Position numbers and translations under genes: made by a program. Positions 31,341 to 40,398 of a stretch of 64,000 nt of DNA are shown in pieces (positions within the stretch are counted from its first letter, which is position 1; the number at the start of each line of letters is the position of its first letter). The notes beneath the pieces are model-generated. The model was not told the origin of the DNA and did not search any database. It saw only the letters and a program-made list of their open reading frames with translations. The stretch is from Chloroflexota bacterium. GTDB taxonomy: Bacteria > Chloroflexota > Dehalococcoidia > Lucifugimonadales > UBA3495. The stretch spans positions 1 through 64,000 of the forward strand of contig VXOG01000023.1 of assembly GCA_009840165.1 (NCBI GenBank). The letters are read 5' to 3'.

Positions 31341-33302
31341 TTAGCGATCCAGCCACAGGTCTTCGTGTTTGAACTGGTACTGCACTGTGGACGGAGCGGT
31401 GAACCCCTTCACGTCCCGATGCACCAGCCAGAACAGCTGACCCAACTGTAAGGTAACCCAGTGGTTGTCCTCAAAGCTGTGGAGGAAGAGTTCCGCTTCC
31501 TTGTTGATCTCTCGCCGGGCCTCCGGATCCAACTCCACTTTCTGGCGCTCGAACCAGTCAACCACCATATCGTTGGACCAGTCGGTGTAGTTACGGGTGC
31601 CGCCTTTCAGGTACACGCCCCCGTACACGGCGTCGGGGTCAAACACTACCATGCCCTCCCCCTGGCAGCTGATTTCCCAGTCGCCGGCGGAGCCTTCGGC
31701 GCGCGAGGTGCCGTACTTGGCGTAGCCGGCCGCGCTGGGCAGGGTCTCAATGTCGCCGGTGATGCCCAGGGCATCCTGCAGCTGCTGCTTTACCACCTGG
31801 CACTGGTCGGGGTAGTTACCCACCTGGCGCACGGTGTACTGCACCTCCAGGCCGTCGCCATGGCCGGCTTCCACCATCAGGGCCTTGGCCGTAGCAAGGT
31901 CTTCCTGGCCGCCGGGAGTATCCTTTGCGCGGATGCCGGGCCAGTCCATGCACACCTCGTTGGCGTGGGCCAGACCCATCAGCGGGCAGTAGCTGCCGCC
32001 GGAGTTATCGAAGACACGCTCGTCGATCTCCTGTCGGTCCACGGCCAGGTTGATGGCCTGGCGAACCAGGTGGCTCTGGAACTGCGGCTTCTTGACGTTG
32101 AGCATCAGGCCCCAGTTGGTGCCGGCGGCGATGGGATGTGCTACGTACTCGCTGTTGGTGCTTTTCTCCAGGTCAAAGTACTGGGTTGGAGACAGGTTGG
32201 TGAACCCGCCGTTGGCCATGTCCAGGCGGCCGGCCTCAAAGTTGGCGATCAAGGTGTCTTTAGCCTGGCCCGTAAAGATGGTGTGCTCAATGCGGTCAAC
32301 GTAGGGCCGGCCTTCTTTGAAGTAGTTCTCGTTCTTGTCAACGTAGTAGAAGTCGCCGACCTGGTACTCGTCAAGGACGAAAGGCCCGGAAGTAACGCCG
32401 CCCTGTTCCGCGAGGATGTTCTCCCCAAGGTTAATGGAGCAGGGGTTGGCGGCGTCGCGGACCGCGCAATTGGCGTCGGCGTCAAGCTTATGGCCCGGCA
32501 GCACCTTGGCGTAGTCAATGGCCAGGAACTTGATGAACGCGCCGGAGGCGAATTGCAGGTTGAACTCGACTGTCTTGTCGTCAACGGCCCGCAGGACAGC
32601 GTCCTGGTTGGTGGCCGCGCAGTTGCCGCCGTCCTTGTCAACGACTTCCATCTTGACGGCGTAGTTGCGCCAGAGGCCGGAGCGCCCCGTGCTGTTGCAG
32701 GGGTTGGCGTAGCGCGAATGCGTGGAAATGATGTCCGCCGAGGTAATCTCGGTGCCGTCCGTCCACTGCATGTTTTCCCGCAGGTGGAACGTGTAGGTCA
32801 GACCGTCGGGGCTGACGTCCCATGACTCAGCCAGGTCGCCGGTGATGGCGTTGGTATCCACCGTGTCGTACTGCACGATCTGGTTGTACAGCTGCGAGTA
32901 GGAAATCACGCTGGAGAGGGAAGAAGATCCCAACGGATCCCAGTCTTTCGTGTCAGCGTAGGCCGACATCCGCAGCAGGCCGCCGTACTTGGGGCCCGCG
33001 CTGGGGGTCGGAGTAGCGACGACACGCGGCGTCGCGGTAGGAGCCGGCGTATTCGTCGGGCGTGCCGTGGCGTCGGCGGCCTGAGGAATCGGGGTATTAG
33101 TCGGCTGCATCGCGGCCGGCGCATCGGTAGCGGCGGGCGCGGCCTGTTGTTGCTGTTGTTGGGCAGCCGGGGCCTGTTGCTGTTGAGCGGCGGGCGCCGG
33201 TTCTTCGGCTCCGCCACAGGCAATGCCAACCATCAACGCGACGACACCGGCTGCAAGCAGCAGCGTCCGTATTGACAGTCGGCCTACGATAGATGGCTTC
33301 AT
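31341..33302 (-). CDS. ABC importer substrate-binding lipoprotein, family 5 (cassette 1)
   Basis: The start is the ATG at 33302 with an aggaggttc-like site; the frame is open further upstream without a start. The 653-residue protein has a lipobox (VALMVGIAC) and a low-complexity linker of Gln/Ala and Pro/Thr. A SBP_bac_5 fold follows: SQLYNQIVQYDTVD, WTDGTEITSADI, the LxxAxxxxVDR motif in INLAVDRQE, and the C-terminal KVELDPEARREINKEAE. It binds peptides or other substrates outside the membrane and delivers them to the B/C permease pair. Promoter at 33448-33476. Confidence 0.93.
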   Translation of the reverse strand: MKPSIVGRLSIRTLLLAAGVVALMVGIACGGAEEPAPAAQQQQAPAAQQQQQQAAPAATDAPAAMQPTNTPIPQAADATARPTNTPAPTATPRVVATPTPSAGPKYGGLLRMSAYADTKDWDPLGSSSLSSVISYSQLYNQIVQYDTVDTNAITGDLAESWDVSPDGLTYTFHLRENMQWTDGTEITSADIISTHSRYANPCNSTGRSGLWRNYAVKMEVVDKDGGNCAATNQDAVLRAVDDKTVEFNLQFASGAFIKFLAIDYAKVLPGHKLDADANCAVRDAANPCSINLGENILAEQGGVTSGPFVLDEYQVGDFYYVDKNENYFKEGRPYVDRIEHTIFTGQAKDTLIANFEAGRLDMANGGFTNLSPTQYFDLEKSTNSEYVAHPIAAGTNWGLMLNVKKPQFQSHLVRQAINLAVDRQEIDERVFDNSGGSYCPLMGLAHANEVCMDWPGIRAKDTPGGQEDLATAKALMVEAGHGDGLEVQYTVRQVGNYPDQCQVVKQQLQDALGITGDIETLPSAAGYAKYGTSRAEGSAGDWEISCQGEGMVVFDPDAVYGGVYLKGGTRNYTDWSNDMVVDWFERQKVELDPEARREINKEAELFLHSFEDNHWVTLQLGQLFWLVHRDVKGFTAPSTVQYQFKHEDLWLDR

Positions 33303-33447
33303 ATCTGTGTGAACCTCCCAGCGTCGGTACGACGAATGTGTGTATTCTCCGGCGGCGCGGCTATCGTTTGCGTCCGCAACGGCAATAGAAACCTCCCGGA
33401 TTCGGCCAATTGTGAAATCAGCCACAATCCGCGAGTAGTAGTCGGGA

Positions 33448-33476
33448 ATGTTAGCCCAGCGCACACCGCCTGTCAA
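33448..33476 (-). promoter_or_regulatory. sigma70-type promoter of cassette 1
   Basis: On the minus strand TTGACA (33476-33471), 17-base spacer, TAACAT (33453-33448). Start codon at 33302. Confidence 0.65.
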
Positions 33477-33520
33477 TAGTCCGCTGACGGAATCGTAACC
33501 GCAATTACGAAAAGCGCACC

Positions 33521-33551
33521 AAAAAAAGCCCCTTACGGTTGAAAGGGGCTT
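33521..33551 (-). terminator. intrinsic terminator of cassette 2
   Basis: On the minus strand, AAGCCCCTT/AAGGGGCTT-type hairpin followed by a run of T, just after the stop of the C-type permease at 33574. Confidence 0.85.
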
Positions 33552-33573
33552 CCTGTGCTTATGTGTTCCGACT

Positions 33574-34488
33574 CTAGCGGCCGCGCAGCCTCGGATCCAG
33601 CGTATCTCGCAATGCGTCCCCCAGGAAGTTGATCGCGAACACCACGACGGAAATCGCCAGTCCCGGCGCCACCGCAAGCCACCAAGCCGTGCGGATGTAC
33701 TTCTGCGCTCCCTCCGTCAGCATCCCGCCCCAGGTGGGTATGTCCGCCGATATGCCAACGCCCAGGAAAGTCAGCGACGCTTCGATGATTATCGCCAAGC
33801 CCAGGGTGATTGTGCTCAGGACGATATAGCTTGCCACCACGTTGGGCAGGATATGGCGCAGCATGATGCGCCAGGGCCGCGCGCCTATGGCCTGCGCCGC
33901 CAGCGTGTAGTCCAGTTCCTTAATGCTCAACACCTGCGCACGGATCACGCGTATCGCGCCGGGCAGCAGTATCACCACCAGCGCAGCCACGATATTGTTC
34001 ACCGAGGACCCCAGCACTGCCGTCAGCCCCAAGGCCATGATGATTGCCGGAAACGCCATCAGAGCGTCAACAATCCTCTGGATGGCCAAGTCTATGATCC
34101 CGCCCACGTAGGCGCTGATGATTCCGATGATAGTTCCCAGCGAAATCCCGATGAGTACGCTGGCCAGGCCCACGTACATGGAAACGCGCGCTCCGAAAAT
34201 TATCCGGCTGAAAACGTCCCTCCCCAGCTCGTCGGCTCCCAGCAGTTTGTCGGCCGCCGGCGCGGCGAACGGTTCGTGGTTCAGATCCAGCGGATCGTAT
34301 GGCGCAATAAACGGAGCAAGAATCGCGGTGAGAATCGTCAGAATGATGATGGCGGCGCTGATCGCGCCCAGGGGTTTGGTCCTGCAAAAGACCCCCACCC
34401 GCTTTAGCACGCCCTGCTTCGGGCGGACATCCAGCTGTGGTTCCGCGGCAACCCCAGGAGCAGCCCGTCCAGTGTTGGTGGTAGTCAT
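33574..34488 (-). CDS. dipeptide/oligopeptide ABC importer permease, C type (cassette 2)
   Basis: Start ATG 34488 with gaggaa. The 304-residue protein is a close paralogue of the C-type permease at 29296. Its diagnostic loop is YDPLDLNHEPFAAPAADKLLGADELGRDVFSRI, and the EAA motif is YTLAAQAIGARPWRIMLRHILPNVV. Its stop is followed by a clear intrinsic terminator, marking the 3' end of this cassette. The two cassettes are therefore separate transcription units. Confidence 0.92.
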   Translation of the reverse strand: MTTTNTGRAAPGVAAEPQLDVRPKQGVLKRVGVFCRTKPLGAISAAIIILTILTAILAPFIAPYDPLDLNHEPFAAPAADKLLGADELGRDVFSRIIFGARVSMYVGLASVLIGISLGTIIGIISAYVGGIIDLAIQRIVDALMAFPAIIMALGLTAVLGSSVNNIVAALVVILLPGAIRVIRAQVLSIKELDYTLAAQAIGARPWRIMLRHILPNVVASYIVLSTITLGLAIIIEASLTFLGVGISADIPTWGGMLTEGAQKYIRTAWWLAVAPGLAISVVVFAINFLGDALRDTLDPRLRGR

Positions 34489-34534
34489 TCCTCTCACTCC
34501 CGCTTTTGAGGACCGTTACTCATTACCCAGGTCC

Positions 34535-35488
34535 CTACGCATAACGAATGCGCGGGTCCAGCCAACCGTACAGCAGGTCCACCAGCAGGTTGATCGCAAC
34601 TATGGACAGCGCCACTATCACAATCACCGCCTGGATGGTGGGAAAGTCCCGCTGATACACCGCGTCTATGAGCAGTTGTCCCACCCCCGGTATCAGGAAG
34701 ATCTTCTCAATTACGACGGTGCCGCCGAAGAGACGCCCAAACTGCCATCCTGATATCGTCAGAATCGGTAGCACCGCGTTCTTTAGCCCGTGTCGGGAGA
34801 GCACCAGTCGCTCGGCCAGGCCCTTGGCCCGCGCCGTCCGCATGTAGTCCTCGCGCAGGATCTCCATCATCGACGAACGGGTCACACGGGCAATGAAGGC
34901 CATGTCGTAAAACCCCAGCGCCAGGGCTGGCAGCATCAGTTGCTTTACGTTGGCCCAGGGATCTTCCCAAATGTCGGCGTACCCCAGCGGCGGCAGCCAA
35001 CCGAACGCTCGAATCAGGATCAGCGTCAGCAGAATGCCGCTGAAGAACGTCGGAATCGAAATGCCGACCAGGGTGAATATCCTGGACAAATAGTCGATGG
35101 GACTGTCCGGTTTGATAGCTGACAGCACGCCCAATGGCACTGCGCATACCACTGCCAACCCGATTCCCAGGATCGCCAGCTCTATGGTGACGGGAATCCG
35201 CTCTCCCAGCCTTTCCATCACCGGCCCACCCCACCAGTACGAGGTGCCAAAGTCTCCCCGTAGCAGTCCACCCATCCACTCCACGTACTGGACTACGATG
35301 GGACGGTCGGTACCCAACTCCTCCCGCAGCAGTTGCAGTTCTTCCTGCGTGTAACCGGCGTCATCCGCGCTGAGAATGGCCAGCGCCGGGTCTCCGGGTA
35401 TCAACCGCATCACCACGAAGACGATTACGGTGACCAGCAATACTGTTGGGATGAACAACCCAATCCGTTTGATGGCGTACTGTCGCAT
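34535..35488 (-). CDS. dipeptide/oligopeptide ABC importer permease, B type (cassette 2)
   Basis: A 317-residue paralogue of the B-type permease at 30307, with LIPGDPALAILSADDAGYTQEELQLLREELGTDRPIVVQY and the EAA motif EDYMRTARAKGLAERLVLSRHGLKNAVLPI. The two B proteins are similar over their entire length, as are the C proteins. A 35-bp palindrome variant lies upstream, between it and the binding-protein gene. Confidence 0.92.
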   Translation of the reverse strand: MRQYAIKRIGLFIPTVLLVTVIVFVVMRLIPGDPALAILSADDAGYTQEELQLLREELGTDRPIVVQYVEWMGGLLRGDFGTSYWWGGPVMERLGERIPVTIELAILGIGLAVVCAVPLGVLSAIKPDSPIDYLSRIFTLVGISIPTFFSGILLTLILIRAFGWLPPLGYADIWEDPWANVKQLMLPALALGFYDMAFIARVTRSSMMEILREDYMRTARAKGLAERLVLSRHGLKNAVLPILTISGWQFGRLFGGTVVIEKIFLIPGVGQLLIDAVYQRDFPTIQAVIVIVALSIVAINLLVDLLYGWLDPRIRYA

Positions 35489-35515
35489 AATATTTACTCT
35501 ACATTATGCACATCG

Positions 35516-35550
35516 TAGGGGCGATGTTCGCCGATGGCGGATCGCCCCTA
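35516..35550. repeat. palindrome family member, 35-bp variant copy 6
   Basis: Outer arms TAGGGGCGAT and ATCGCCCCTA match the family, but the centre is longer (15 bases, gttcgccgatggcgg), itself hairpin-like. It is the equivalent of copy 5 in the other cassette: same position between binding-protein and permease genes. Confidence 0.85.
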
Positions 35551-35574
35551 CTCTTATGGTCAGAATTGCCCGAC

Positions 35575-37473
35575 CTACCGGTCGAACCACAGGTGTTCCT
35601 GCTTGAAACCGTACTGCACGGTTTCCGGAGCGTTGAACCCCTTGATGTCCCGGTGCATCACCCAGAAGTTCCGGCCCAGGGTCAGGCTGACCCAGTGGTT
35701 GTCCGAGAAGTCGTGCAGCCACCGTTCCGCTTCCCTGTTGATCTCCCGGCGCCGCTCAGGGTCAAGCTCCACCTTCTGCTCTTCAAACCAGGCGTTGACT
35801 TCCGGCGTTTCCCAGTCCGTGTAATTCCGGGTCGCGCCCTTCAGGAATATGCCGGCGTATATGGCGTCAACGTCGAATACGGTCATGCCGTCGGCCTGGC
35901 ACGCGATGAACCAGTCGCCCTTGGCGTCCGGCGGACGAGAGGTGCCATACTTGGCGTAGCCGGCCGCGCTGGGCAGCGTCTCAATCGGGCCGGTGATGCC
36001 CAGGTATTCTTCCAGGTCCTGTTTGATGACCGAACACTCGGCGGCGTAGGTTCCAACCTGTCGGACCGTGTACTGAACCTCAAACCCGTCGGGGTACCCG
36101 GCCTCGATCATCAACTCCTTTGCCCTGGCGATGTCCTCCTGGCCGCCCGGGGTGTCCTTGGGACGCATTCCGGGCCAGGACTCGCACTCTTCCAGGGAGT
36201 TGGCGAGGCCCACCAGCGGGCAATGGCCGCGTCCCGCTCCGTGCAGGGCGCGCGCGTTGTGCTTCTGACGGTCAACCGCCAAGTTGATGGCCTGCCGCAC
36301 CTTGTGATTGGTGAACGGCTCCTGCTTGATGTTGAGCATCAGGCCACGGGTAGCGCCCCCAAACACGTCGTGGGCTACGTATTCGCTGTTGGTGCTCTTC
36401 TCCAGGTCGTAGTTCTCCGTGGCGGTCAGGTTGTTAGCCGCCGCGTTGGACGCATCGATCTGGCCTGCTTCCACCTGGGCGATGAACGTCGCCGGCGTGG
36501 TGATGATGAAGTGCTCAATCCGGTCAAAGTAAGGTAGTCCTTCCTTGAAGTAGTCAGGGTTCCGGTTCACCTTATAGTGGTTGCCCGACTGGTACTCTTC
36601 CAGAATGAACGGCCCCGACGTCGCCTCGTGCTTCAGGATGTTCTCCGCCAAGTTCAGGTCGATGTCTTGCGAGAGCAGATGCTCGGGCAAGATCTTGGCG
36701 TAGTCGATGGCCAGGAATTTGATGAACGCGCCCGAAGCGAAAGCCAGATTGAACTCCACTGTCAGGTCGTCGATCTTGCGCACTACCTGGTCGGCGTTGG
36801 TCGCCGTGCAGTCCGCCTTTTCCGCAAGCTCCACTACTTCCACGGGAATCGCGTACTGGCGCCACAGGCCGGACCGCCCGCGCCCATTGCACGGGTTGCC
36901 GTAGCGCAACATGCTGTACACCACGTCATCCGCGTTCAGCGCTTCGCCATCGGTCCACTTGACCCCATCGTGCAGCCGGAACGTGTACTGCGTTCCTTCG
37001 GGGTTGATTTCCCAACTCTCGGCCAGGTCTCCCACCACTGCGGATACGTCCACGTTGTCAAACTGAACGAGCTGGTTGTAAAGCTGCGAATAGGAAATCA
37101 CGCTGGAAAGTGACGACGAACCCAGCGGGTCCCAGTCCTTGGTATCGGCGTAGGCCGACATGCGCGCGGTTCCACCGTGCTTTGGGCCGCTGCTGGGCAG
37201 TGGCGTGGGAGCCGTGCGCGCCGCGATGGTGGGGGCCGGTGTGGCCGTGGGGCGCACCGTAGCTTCCGGCGGCGGCGTGGCGGTCGGCGGAACCGCCGTC
37301 GGCTGCGCGGCGGGTTGGGCCGGCGCCGCAGTCGCCGCAGCGCTGCTGTCACCGGAGCTTGCCGGGGCTGCTGCGGGTGCTGGAGCTTCAGCGCCGCCGC
37401 AGGCTATTCCAACCAGCATGAGCGCCACCACAGCCAAGCCAACTATGTAGGCGGGTTTCAGACTTGACGACAT
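35575..37473 (-). CDS. ABC importer substrate-binding lipoprotein, family 5 (cassette 2)
   Basis: The start is the ATG at 37473 with aggaggtcc. The 632-residue protein has the lipobox LMLVGIAC and an Ala/Pro/Thr linker. Its SBP_bac_5 body is closely related to the cassette 1 protein (SQLYNQLVQFDNVD, AINLAVDRQK, KVELDPERRREINREAE). Differences are concentrated in the linker and central lobe, so ligand choice may differ. The promoter lies at 37561-37589. Confidence 0.93.
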   Translation of the reverse strand: MSSSLKPAYIVGLAVVALMLVGIACGGAEAPAPAAAPASSGDSSAAATAAPAQPAAQPTAVPPTATPPPEATVRPTATPAPTIAARTAPTPLPSSGPKHGGTARMSAYADTKDWDPLGSSSLSSVISYSQLYNQLVQFDNVDVSAVVGDLAESWEINPEGTQYTFRLHDGVKWTDGEALNADDVVYSMLRYGNPCNGRGRSGLWRQYAIPVEVVELAEKADCTATNADQVVRKIDDLTVEFNLAFASGAFIKFLAIDYAKILPEHLLSQDIDLNLAENILKHEATSGPFILEEYQSGNHYKVNRNPDYFKEGLPYFDRIEHFIITTPATFIAQVEAGQIDASNAAANNLTATENYDLEKSTNSEYVAHDVFGGATRGLMLNIKQEPFTNHKVRQAINLAVDRQKHNARALHGAGRGHCPLVGLANSLEECESWPGMRPKDTPGGQEDIARAKELMIEAGYPDGFEVQYTVRQVGTYAAECSVIKQDLEEYLGITGPIETLPSAAGYAKYGTSRPPDAKGDWFIACQADGMTVFDVDAIYAGIFLKGATRNYTDWETPEVNAWFEEQKVELDPERRREINREAERWLHDFSDNHWVSLTLGRNFWVMHRDIKGFNAPETVQYGFKQEHLWFDR

Positions 37474-37560
37474 CGGAATCGGACCTCCTGACGGATCAGC
37501 GATTTTGGAATCCAATGGGTATTCAAACGCGAGAATTTCGGCTTTGTTGCAGCCCGACAT

Positions 37561-37589
37561 ATCCTATGTTAGTCAGCCATTGGTGTCAA
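37561..37589 (-). promoter_or_regulatory. sigma70-type promoter of cassette 2
   Basis: On the minus strand TTGACA (37589-37584), 17-base spacer, TAGGAT (37566-37561). Start codon at 37473. Confidence 0.7.
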
Positions 37590-37774
37590 GAAATTTACCG
37601 AAATACGGATTATGTGATTGTATAATGTACTATTTCGGGTTATATGCCATATATTGATGCTATTCTTCCGTGCAAGTTAAATTTTTGACGTATTGCGTCA
37701 ATAGCAGCATTCGGGGACTGGGCCTCCTGTTGTCCGAATCCTTCTTCATCCGCGCGTTCTGTACGCCGCCTAGC
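37590..37774. other. AT-rich intergenic stretch, no gene
   Basis: Markedly AT-rich (tgtataatgtac, atatgccatatattg), unlike the rest of the window; no reading frame of note. It may hold regulatory sites for cassette 2 or a plus-strand -10 (TATAAT near 37620) without a gene to serve. Confidence 0.5.
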
Positions 37775-37805
37775 AAAAAAGCAGGATTCCACCGGGGAAC
37801 CCTGC
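37775..37805 (-). terminator. intrinsic terminator of PEP mutase-like gene
   Basis: On the minus strand GCAGGGTTCC / GGAATCCTGC hairpin, loop CCGGT, followed by TTTTTT. It lies 38 bases after the stop at 37844. Confidence 0.85.
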
Positions 37806-37843
37806 CCTGCATCGTGAACTGAAGAATCCGTCCGTGTTGGTGG

Positions 37844-38734
37844 TCAGTGATGTCCTACCCGGTTCTGGAACTCCCGCTCCGTGGTGGCCGCCTCAACCGC
37901 CTGGTATTCCGGCAGGCTGATCAGCGCTTCCACTTCAGCGCGCCGCGTGGCCACGTCCGCCGCGCCGATGCCGATGTGCCCGGTGTCCCGCAGGCTGGTG
38001 TACGCCCGTTGGATGCCTTCCACCGCCGCGATGGCTGGCGTGGTGGCGTAGATGATCACCTTGTAGCCCAGTTCTTCGTATTCCTGCACGGTGATGTCGT
38101 CCGTCCCCGCGATCACCAGCAGCGGCACGTCCGGCACGCCGGCCCGGAACGTCGCCAGGTCTTCCCGCTGCCGAACGCCCCGAGGCATCACCACGTCCAC
38201 GCCCAGATCCCGCAGCGCGTTGCCGCGACGGATTGCGTCGTCCATATCCCCTTCAACGGCGGTGAATGAGTCCGTCCGCCCGATAACCAGGAAGTTGGGA
38301 TCGCTGCGCGCTTCCAGCGCGTAACGCATCTTTTCCAGGAACTCGTCAAGTGGAATCACGTGCTCCAGCCCGGCGTGGTAGGAAGCCCGTTTTGGGTACA
38401 CCTGGTCCTCGATGTGTATGCCGCAGACGCCGGATCGCTCGAACGTGCGCACCGTGTGCATCGTATGAACTGGATCTCCGTAGCCGGCGCCGGCGTCGCA
38501 GAGCACAGGCAGCGGCACCGACTTGACCACGCGTTCCGCCACTTCCACCTGTTCGGTGAGCGTCATCAGCGGCTCCGTCACGGCCAGATGCGCCCCGCTC
38601 ATGTAGCCGCCCACGTACACCGTGTCGAACCCCAGGGACTGCACGACCCGCGCCGACATCGGATCATAAGCGCCCGGCGCCACGATGGTTTCGCCGGCCG
38701 CCAGCCGGCTCTTCAAGTTAGCTCGTAAAGTCAT
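37844..38734 (-). CDS. isocitrate lyase/PEP mutase family protein
   Basis: The 296-residue TIM-barrel protein has APGAYDPMSARVVQSLGFDTVYVGGYMSGA, PLPVLCDAGAGYGDPVHTMHTVRTFERSGVCGIHIEDQ with the Mg-binding Asp and Glu, and FLVIGRTDSFTA. The active-site loop reads YPKRASYHAG, where lyases carry K(K/R)CGH, so the catalytic Cys is missing. Related enzymes with altered loops include oxaloacetate decarboxylases/hydrolases and carboxy-PEP mutase relatives. Substrate unknown. Good ribosome site (gggaggt) and intrinsic terminator present; stand-alone unit. Confidence 0.88.
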   Translation of the reverse strand: MTLRANLKSRLAAGETIVAPGAYDPMSARVVQSLGFDTVYVGGYMSGAHLAVTEPLMTLTEQVEVAERVVKSVPLPVLCDAGAGYGDPVHTMHTVRTFERSGVCGIHIEDQVYPKRASYHAGLEHVIPLDEFLEKMRYALEARSDPNFLVIGRTDSFTAVEGDMDDAIRRGNALRDLGVDVVMPRGVRQREDLATFRAGVPDVPLLVIAGTDDITVQEYEELGYKVIIYATTPAIAAVEGIQRAYTSLRDTGHIGIGAADVATRRAEVEALISLPEYQAVEAATTEREFQNRVGHH

Positions 38735-38883
38735 GGTGTTTTACCTCCCTGAAATGGCGTCGCTGTCAGAATAAAGATTCACAGGATCGGCGGATAGTCA
38801 GGAATATGTTCCAATCGCTGCGACCAACTCAATCCTGCCAATCCCAAAATCCGGGAAATCCCGATTCTGGCAAAATTCCGTGT

Positions 38884-39837
38884 CTAATCCGCAGGTATCA
38901 ACGGCATCACTTCGCGGGAGAACCGTTCCATCGCTTCCTGTTGCTGGGCTGCGCTGTCGGCCGGGAAGCTGAATATGAAGTGTTGCACGCCCAGGTCCTG
39001 ATACTGGCGAAGGTCTGCCGCAATCTGCTCCGGCCGGCCGGACACCATCCGCCGGTCGTCTCCCGGCTCGTCCTGGAACACGCAGTCGGTGCTGAACACC
39101 AGATCAACCGCGTCCTCGGCCCGCCCGGCGCGGGCGGTGATGCGCCGCAGACGCGCCACCTTCTCCGCCATTTCCTCCGGCTCCAGTCCTGCCGGCGGAC
39201 GCAGACCGATGGGCATCCACCCGTCGCCCAGGGTAGCGGCTCGTCGAATGGCCGGGTTGGTGTGGCCGCCGATCCAGATGGGCGGATGGGGCTTCTGCAC
39301 CGGCTTGGGCAGGAATCCTGCCCCGCTGATGTCGTAATGCTTGCCGTGAAACTCGGGGTTGTCCGATGTCCATAGCTCCTTGAAAATCCGGATGTATTCG
39401 TCGGTCACCTCGCCCCGCTGAGCGTAGGTGTCAAGACCCATGGCCTGGAACTCCTCCTCCATCCAGCCCACGCCGGCCCCCAGGATCAACCGCCCGCCGC
39501 TGAGCACGTCCAGCGTCGCCAGGATTTTCGCGGTGAGCACAGGGTTCCGGTACGGCAGGATGAGCACGTGGGTGCCCAGTTTGACCCGCGTAGTGCAGCC
39601 GGCCAGGAAGTTCAGCGCGGCCAGCGGCTCAAAGTACGTGTTGTCCCGCTGGAACGGGGCAACGCCGTCGGCGGCATAAGGATAGAAGGAAGATACTTCG
39701 TGGGGGATGATGATGTGGTCGCTCACCCAAACGTGGTCAAAGGACAGGTCTTCCGCCCGCTGCGCCAGGCTGCGCAGGTTGTCGGGAGACGCCATTGCGC
39801 CACGGCTGGGCAGCGAGCATCCGAACGTTACCGGCAT
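38884..39837 (-). CDS. LLM-class F420-dependent oxidoreductase (probable)
   Basis: The 317-residue protein follows the luciferase-like monooxygenase TIM barrel: FDHVWVSDHIIIPH, PLAALNFLAGCTTRVKLGTHVLILPYRNPVLTAKILATLDVLSGGRLILGAGVGWMEEEF, then KPVQKPHPPIWIGGHTNPAIRRAATLGDGWMP. This matches the subgroup usually annotated as F420-dependent (TIGR03619-type). It acts on an unknown substrate using F420 or FMN. The ribosome site is ggaggc. No F420 biosynthesis gene lies in the window. Confidence 0.88.
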   Translation of the reverse strand: MPVTFGCSLPSRGAMASPDNLRSLAQRAEDLSFDHVWVSDHIIIPHEVSSFYPYAADGVAPFQRDNTYFEPLAALNFLAGCTTRVKLGTHVLILPYRNPVLTAKILATLDVLSGGRLILGAGVGWMEEEFQAMGLDTYAQRGEVTDEYIRIFKELWTSDNPEFHGKHYDISGAGFLPKPVQKPHPPIWIGGHTNPAIRRAATLGDGWMPIGLRPPAGLEPEEMAEKVARLRRITARAGRAEDAVDLVFSTDCVFQDEPGDDRRMVSGRPEQIAADLRQYQDLGVQHFIFSFPADSAAQQQEAMERFSREVMPLIPAD

Positions 39838-39889
39838 CTGGTTGCCTCCATCGCATGGTCAAGGTTAGTGTGCCTAACTCGCCCGATGC

Positions 39890-39895
39890 TATACT
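39890..39895 (+). promoter_or_regulatory. -10 element candidate
   Basis: TATACT, 45 bases before the GTG of the HEPN-like gene at 39940; likely start of the mnmA-rnhB transcript. Confidence 0.35.
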
Positions 39896-39939
39896 ACCTT
39901 TATCCCACTCGCAACTAACGTTTCTTAATCGAGGAAATC

Positions 39940-40395
39940 GTGCCGCCCAGAATCCGCCGCGAACCGCCCGCCCGCCGGGACGCCCGCATCCGCAAGCATC
40001 TGGCCCAGGCCAAAGATTATTGGCTAAAGGCCCCGCTGGAATTGGCGCAGGGCGATGTCTGTCAGGCCGGCGAAGAAGGCTGGGGCACGGTTGCGCAATT
40101 AACCAAATCCGTGGCAACGCTGCGTAGTTGGGAACACTACGACCACGTCGCAATCCAGGAAGCCGTCACTGCCCTCATTTCGGAACTGCCGGAACAGGCG
40201 GAAGCGATCGACCAGGGCCTCAGCGCCGCCGAAAGGTTGCATGGCAACTTCTACGAAGTCTTCATGACCGCGGAGCGCGCCGAAATCGCCATGTTGCAAG
40301 TGAGGCCACTGCTGGAGATTTTGTGGGATTTGTTGCCCGAAGAGTACACCGGCGGCGGTTCGTTCGCTGAATGGGCCGCCTCTGACAGTTCCTGA
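39940..40395 (+). CDS. PaREP1/HEPN-like protein, 151 aa
   Basis: GTG start. The all-helical protein reads YWLKAPLELAQGDVCQAGEEGWGTVAQLTKSVATLRSWEHYDH, then LSAAERLHGNFYEVFMTAERAEIAMLQVRPLLEILWDLLP. It is the most complete PaREP1/HEPN-like protein here, comparable to the small genes at 4591, 4974, 6464 and 63860. Located three bases before mnmA, it is probably cotranscribed with the housekeeping genes. No canonical HEPN RNase motif is seen. Confidence 0.75.
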   Translation: MPPRIRREPPARRDARIRKHLAQAKDYWLKAPLELAQGDVCQAGEEGWGTVAQLTKSVATLRSWEHYDHVAIQEAVTALISELPEQAEAIDQGLSAAERLHGNFYEVFMTAERAEIAMLQVRPLLEILWDLLPEEYTGGGSFAEWAASDSS

Positions 40396-40398
40396 AAT

